This document shows positions 61,942-64,000 of a stretch of DNA of 64,000 nt, piece after piece (positions within the stretch are counted from its first letter, which is position 1; each line of letters opens with the position of its first letter). This stretch comes from Candidatus Micrarchaeum acidiphilum ARMAN-2. Its GTDB lineage: Archaea; Micrarchaeota; Micrarchaeia; Micrarchaeales; Micrarchaeaceae. Both the position numbers and the translations under genes were made by a program. The stretch is from the NCBI GenBank assembly GCA_009387755.1, contig GG697240.1, positions 64,001 through 128,000 of the forward strand, given 5' to 3'. The notes below the pieces were generated by a model. The model searched no databases. It was given only the letters and a program-made list of their open reading frames with translations, and had not been told where the DNA came from.

Positions 61942-62469
61942 ATGAAGGTATGCGTAGGTTCAAAAAACCCGGTAAAGATTAATGCAGTAAGGAGGGCATT
62001 TGAGGACTATTTCGGCAAGTTTGAGCTTTCCTATTCCGAAGTTGAGTCTGGGGTGGCTGCAATGCCGATGAGCGCAGAGGAAACCGTAGCAGGCGCAAAG
62101 AACAGGGCGCTAAGGGCGTTGGAAAAGTTCAAAGGATATGATTATGCGGTCGGAGCTGAAGGGGGTGTGGAAAAGACGCAGTTTGGAATGATGGTGTGCA
62201 ACTATGTCGTAATAATGGACAAATACGGCAAGGTAGGGGTAGGCGGAGGAACCGAATTCATCATTCCGAAATACATGGAAGCCAGGCTTGCAAAAGGCGA
62301 GGAGCTGAGTGAAATCATAGACGAGCTGATGGGCATTGAGGGAACCAAATATTCGGGAGGGGCAATAGGCGCCCTGACGAAGGGAATGGTGGGAAGGGAT
62401 GAGACTTTCAGGATCGCCACGCATTTTGCACTGATACCGTTTGTGAATGCAGAGCTATTTAGAAAGTAA
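61942..62469 (+). CDS. Inosine/xanthosine triphosphatase-like NTPase (DUF84/YjjX)
   Basis: House-cleaning nucleotide pyrophosphatase or phosphatase family: VCVGSKNPVKINAVRRAF, the YAVGAEGGVE core, and TKYSGGAIGALTKGMVGRDE. About 175 residues. It removes ITP/XTP from the pool. ATG 61942 is preferred, with an AT-rich TATA at about 61903-61916; ATG 61930 is also in frame. Confidence 0.9.
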   Translation: MKVCVGSKNPVKINAVRRAFEDYFGKFELSYSEVESGVAAMPMSAEETVAGAKNRALRALEKFKGYDYAVGAEGGVEKTQFGMMVCNYVVIMDKYGKVGVGGGTEFIIPKYMEARLAKGEELSEIIDELMGIEGTKYSGGAIGALTKGMVGRDETFRIATHFALIPFVNAELFRK

Positions 62470-62618
62470 TGCGCCCGTTGCAGCAGTGCGATTTTAAGGC
62501 GTAGCTTATTCTAGGAGGAATAGATTATTATATTATTTATATAACAATAATAATATAATATTTATAATATTTAAATCAAATCACATAAAAAGTTGATTAT
62601 TGGAAAGGGGCGAGCGCA
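62470..62618. promoter_or_regulatory. Very AT-rich promoter region
   Basis: 149 bases. 62521-62580 is almost pure A/T and contains an 11-bp inverted repeat (62527-62537 with 62549-62559). Probably the promoter and melting region for the downstream oxidoreductase; the repeat may be a by-product of composition. Confidence 0.4.
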
Positions 62619-63614
62619 GTGGAGAAGCTTACTTATGGAATAATAGGTCTTGGACATATTGCCGAGAAGGCATATCTTAAGGCGGCAGGGTATGCTGCAG
62701 GAGCCGAGCTAATTGCGGTGTGTGACAAGGATAAATCAAGACTTGCTTTGGCAGATGGTCTTGGAGTAAGCACGTATTCCAACTATGGTGATATGATTGC
62801 CAAGGAAAAACCGGATTTTATAGTTGCGCTTACGCCGCATAACGAATATCATGATATTATCAAGGCTGCAGCCAGACGTGGGATAGGCGTATTCAAGGAA
62901 AAGCCGCTCGGGCGCGACTTGAAGGAGGCAAAACGCTTTGTTGCTCTTGCAGAGAAGAACGAAATAAAGCTTGGAGTAGGTTTGCAGCGCAGATTCAGCA
63001 GCCTCAACAGAAACTTTGAGAGCATGAAAAATGCGATATCCGGGATATTCTTTGTAGAAGGCAAGTACACCATGCACGTTGACAATCCTGGCGAGGGATG
63101 GCGCGGGCAAAAAAGCCTCGCTGGAGGCGGCTGCATAATAGACATGGGATATCATATGCTAGACATGCTCATATGGTATTTTGGCATGCCGGAGTATGTA
63201 CACGCGTATATTAGCACGGCAGCTATGCCGAAGACGAATTATGACGCTGAGGACACTGCGCTTGTAAGCTTTAAGTATGGGAATGGGGCATACGGATCTG
63301 TGACCATATCTAGGTATTACTACCCGAAAACAGAATATGTAAAGGCCGTTGGCAATAACTTTGTAGGCGCCCTTGAAAGGGAAAGCGCAGAGTTGATAAA
63401 CAAGGACGGCAGAGTTGTGAAGCGGATGGACTACAAGTATGACATGGTGAACCTGGCGGCAGTGCAGATTGACAATTTCTGCAGGTTGATAAAAGGCGAT
63501 AAGAATGCGGTTGACTTGATTCCGGATAACCTCAGGGTTATGTCACTGATAGACGCAATTTATGCATCGGCCAACAAGGGCAGGTATGTCAAGGTAAACC
63601 ATGCGGGGGTGTAA
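62619..63614 (+). CDS. Gfo/Idh/MocA-family oxidoreductase
   Basis: N-terminal Rossmann fold (YGIIGLGHIAEKAYLKAA), FKEKPLGRDLKEAKRFVALAE with the conserved EKP, and the C-terminal alpha/beta domain (GGGCIIDMGYHMLDMLIWYFG with the active-site His). 331 residues. Acts on a sugar or related polyol with NAD(P). GTG start with GGGG upstream. Six bases before the IscU-like gene. Confidence 0.9.
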   Translation: MEKLTYGIIGLGHIAEKAYLKAAGYAAGAELIAVCDKDKSRLALADGLGVSTYSNYGDMIAKEKPDFIVALTPHNEYHDIIKAAARRGIGVFKEKPLGRDLKEAKRFVALAEKNEIKLGVGLQRRFSSLNRNFESMKNAISGIFFVEGKYTMHVDNPGEGWRGQKSLAGGGCIIDMGYHMLDMLIWYFGMPEYVHAYISTAAMPKTNYDAEDTALVSFKYGNGAYGSVTISRYYYPKTEYVKAVGNNFVGALERESAELINKDGRVVKRMDYKYDMVNLAAVQIDNFCRLIKGDKNAVDLIPDNLRVMSLIDAIYASANKGRYVKVNHAGV

Positions 63615-63620
63615 TTGATA

Positions 63621-64000
63621 ATGGAAGGCAGCAGTTTTAGTTTATGGTCTATCGAAAAGCTTGGCAATATAAAGAACAGAGGTAAGCCTGCAAAATTCAA
63701 TGCGAGCGCCAACCTGGAAAACACGATGTGCGGGGACGATGTCACAGTTTATCTCAGTATACAGGACAATAGAATAAAAGATGCATCGTTCGAAGGGGAG
63801 GGCTGTTCAGCAACAGTAGCCGCTGCGGACGCACTAATGGAGTTCATAAAGAGCAAGGAAGTGGATGAAGTGGTGTCATTTGGAAGTGATTTCATGGAGA
63901 GCCTGCTAAACGTGAAGATCGAGCCTTCGCGCAGCAGGTGTGTCAATCTGGGGCTCAGGGCGGTAAAGGCGGCGATAGCAGAATATTCCAAGAGCGCAAC
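63621..64000 (+). CDS. IscU/SufU-type Fe-S scaffold protein, 3' end cut by window
   Basis: ATG 63621; 126 complete codons remain in frame at the window edge. Conserved ligands are visible: TMCGDDVTV (Cys and Asp), GEGCSATVAA (second Cys), and RSRCVNLGLRA (third Cys near residue 106). These are the three cluster-binding cysteines of IscU/SufU. It would build Fe-S clusters for enzymes such as IlvD, CoxS, ferredoxin and the DNA glycosylase in this window. Confidence 0.88.
   Translation, partial: MEGSSFSLWSIEKLGNIKNRGKPAKFNASANLENTMCGDDVTVYLSIQDNRIKDASFEGEGCSATVAAADALMEFIKSKEVDEVVSFGSDFMESLLNVKIEPSRSRCVNLGLRAVKAAIAEYSKSA

Noticed and set aside
62524-62562. 11-bp inverted repeat before the Gfo/Idh/MocA gene
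   Set aside because: Made only of A and T in an almost pure A/T tract, where such matches are expected by chance.

Overview
This window reads as a gene-dense stretch of an archaeal chromosome. Archaeal hallmarks are a TFB, a TFS-like zinc-ribbon factor, Spt5 beside ribosomal protein L11, a 20S proteasome beta subunit, the aCPSF1 RNase, Trm5, a TRAM protein, geranylgeranylglyceryl phosphate synthase and an isoprenyl diphosphate synthase. Intergenic gaps are short, and many starts look either leaderless (about 25 bases below a TATA box) or preceded by GGTG about five bases upstream. The gene mix suits a small acidophile of the Micrarchaeota/DPANN or Thermoplasmata kind: non-phosphorylative Entner-Doudoroff genes, ScpAB, a DnaK system, and coiled-coil and surface proteins of unknown family. 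No rRNA or other lineage marker is present, so that placement is inference.

Layout. 0-6.5 kb: a truncated HExxH protein, then a minus-strand operon of a membrane-anchored winged-helix protein, an ABC ATPase, a surface protein and an FtsX-like permease. 6.7-21.2 kb: a carbohydrate block with a GH15 glucosidase, a cyclase-family hydrolase, glucose dehydrogenase, aldehyde dehydrogenase, KDG aldolase, gluconate dehydratase, IlvD, an ABC exporter and a CoxG/CoxM/CoxS/CoxL-type molybdenum hydroxylase. Together these could take glucose polymers to pyruvate plus glycerate. 21.3-27.1 kb: transporters, DUF72, SDR, methyltransferase and glycosyltransferase. 27.2-32.1 kb: a tight operon (ProDH-like, epimerase, GGGP synthase, short NFACT protein, RNase Z) that runs into and overlaps a tRNA-Val gene. 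32.2-46.4 kb: coiled-coil proteins, a DNA glycosylase, L11/Spt5, Trm5, HtpX, TFS, a beta-carbonic anhydrase-like protein, ferredoxin, prenyl synthase, ScpAB, a PLD-like membrane protein, FMN reductase, a cation/proton antiporter and a tandem dCTP deaminase-like protein.

46.4-49.7 kb is an AT-rich accessory island. It holds an ankyrin-repeat protein with nearly identical 99-bp units, a nucleotidyltransferase/small-protein pair, and a HicBA pair lying between an intact tRNA-Glu and a 3' tRNA-Glu remnant, which looks like the footprint of an integration. 49.7-64 kb returns to core genes: tmk and dcd (divergent), a PRC-barrel protein, an isochorismatase-like hydrolase, TFB with an N-terminal AT-hook, TRAM, proteasome beta, aCPSF1, a heat-shock cluster (dnaJ, dnaK, grpE, winged-helix regulator, divergent hsp20), a DUF84 NTPase, a Gfo/Idh/MocA oxidoreductase and a truncated IscU/SufU-type scaffold.

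The most interesting signals are the rnz/tRNA-Val overlap, the tRNA-Glu-bounded toxin-antitoxin module, the AT-hook TFB, the possible new lactonase beside glucose dehydrogenase, and a 13-bp palindromic element repeated in two promoters of the sugar-acid block. No CRISPR array, rRNA, transposase or integrase was seen.
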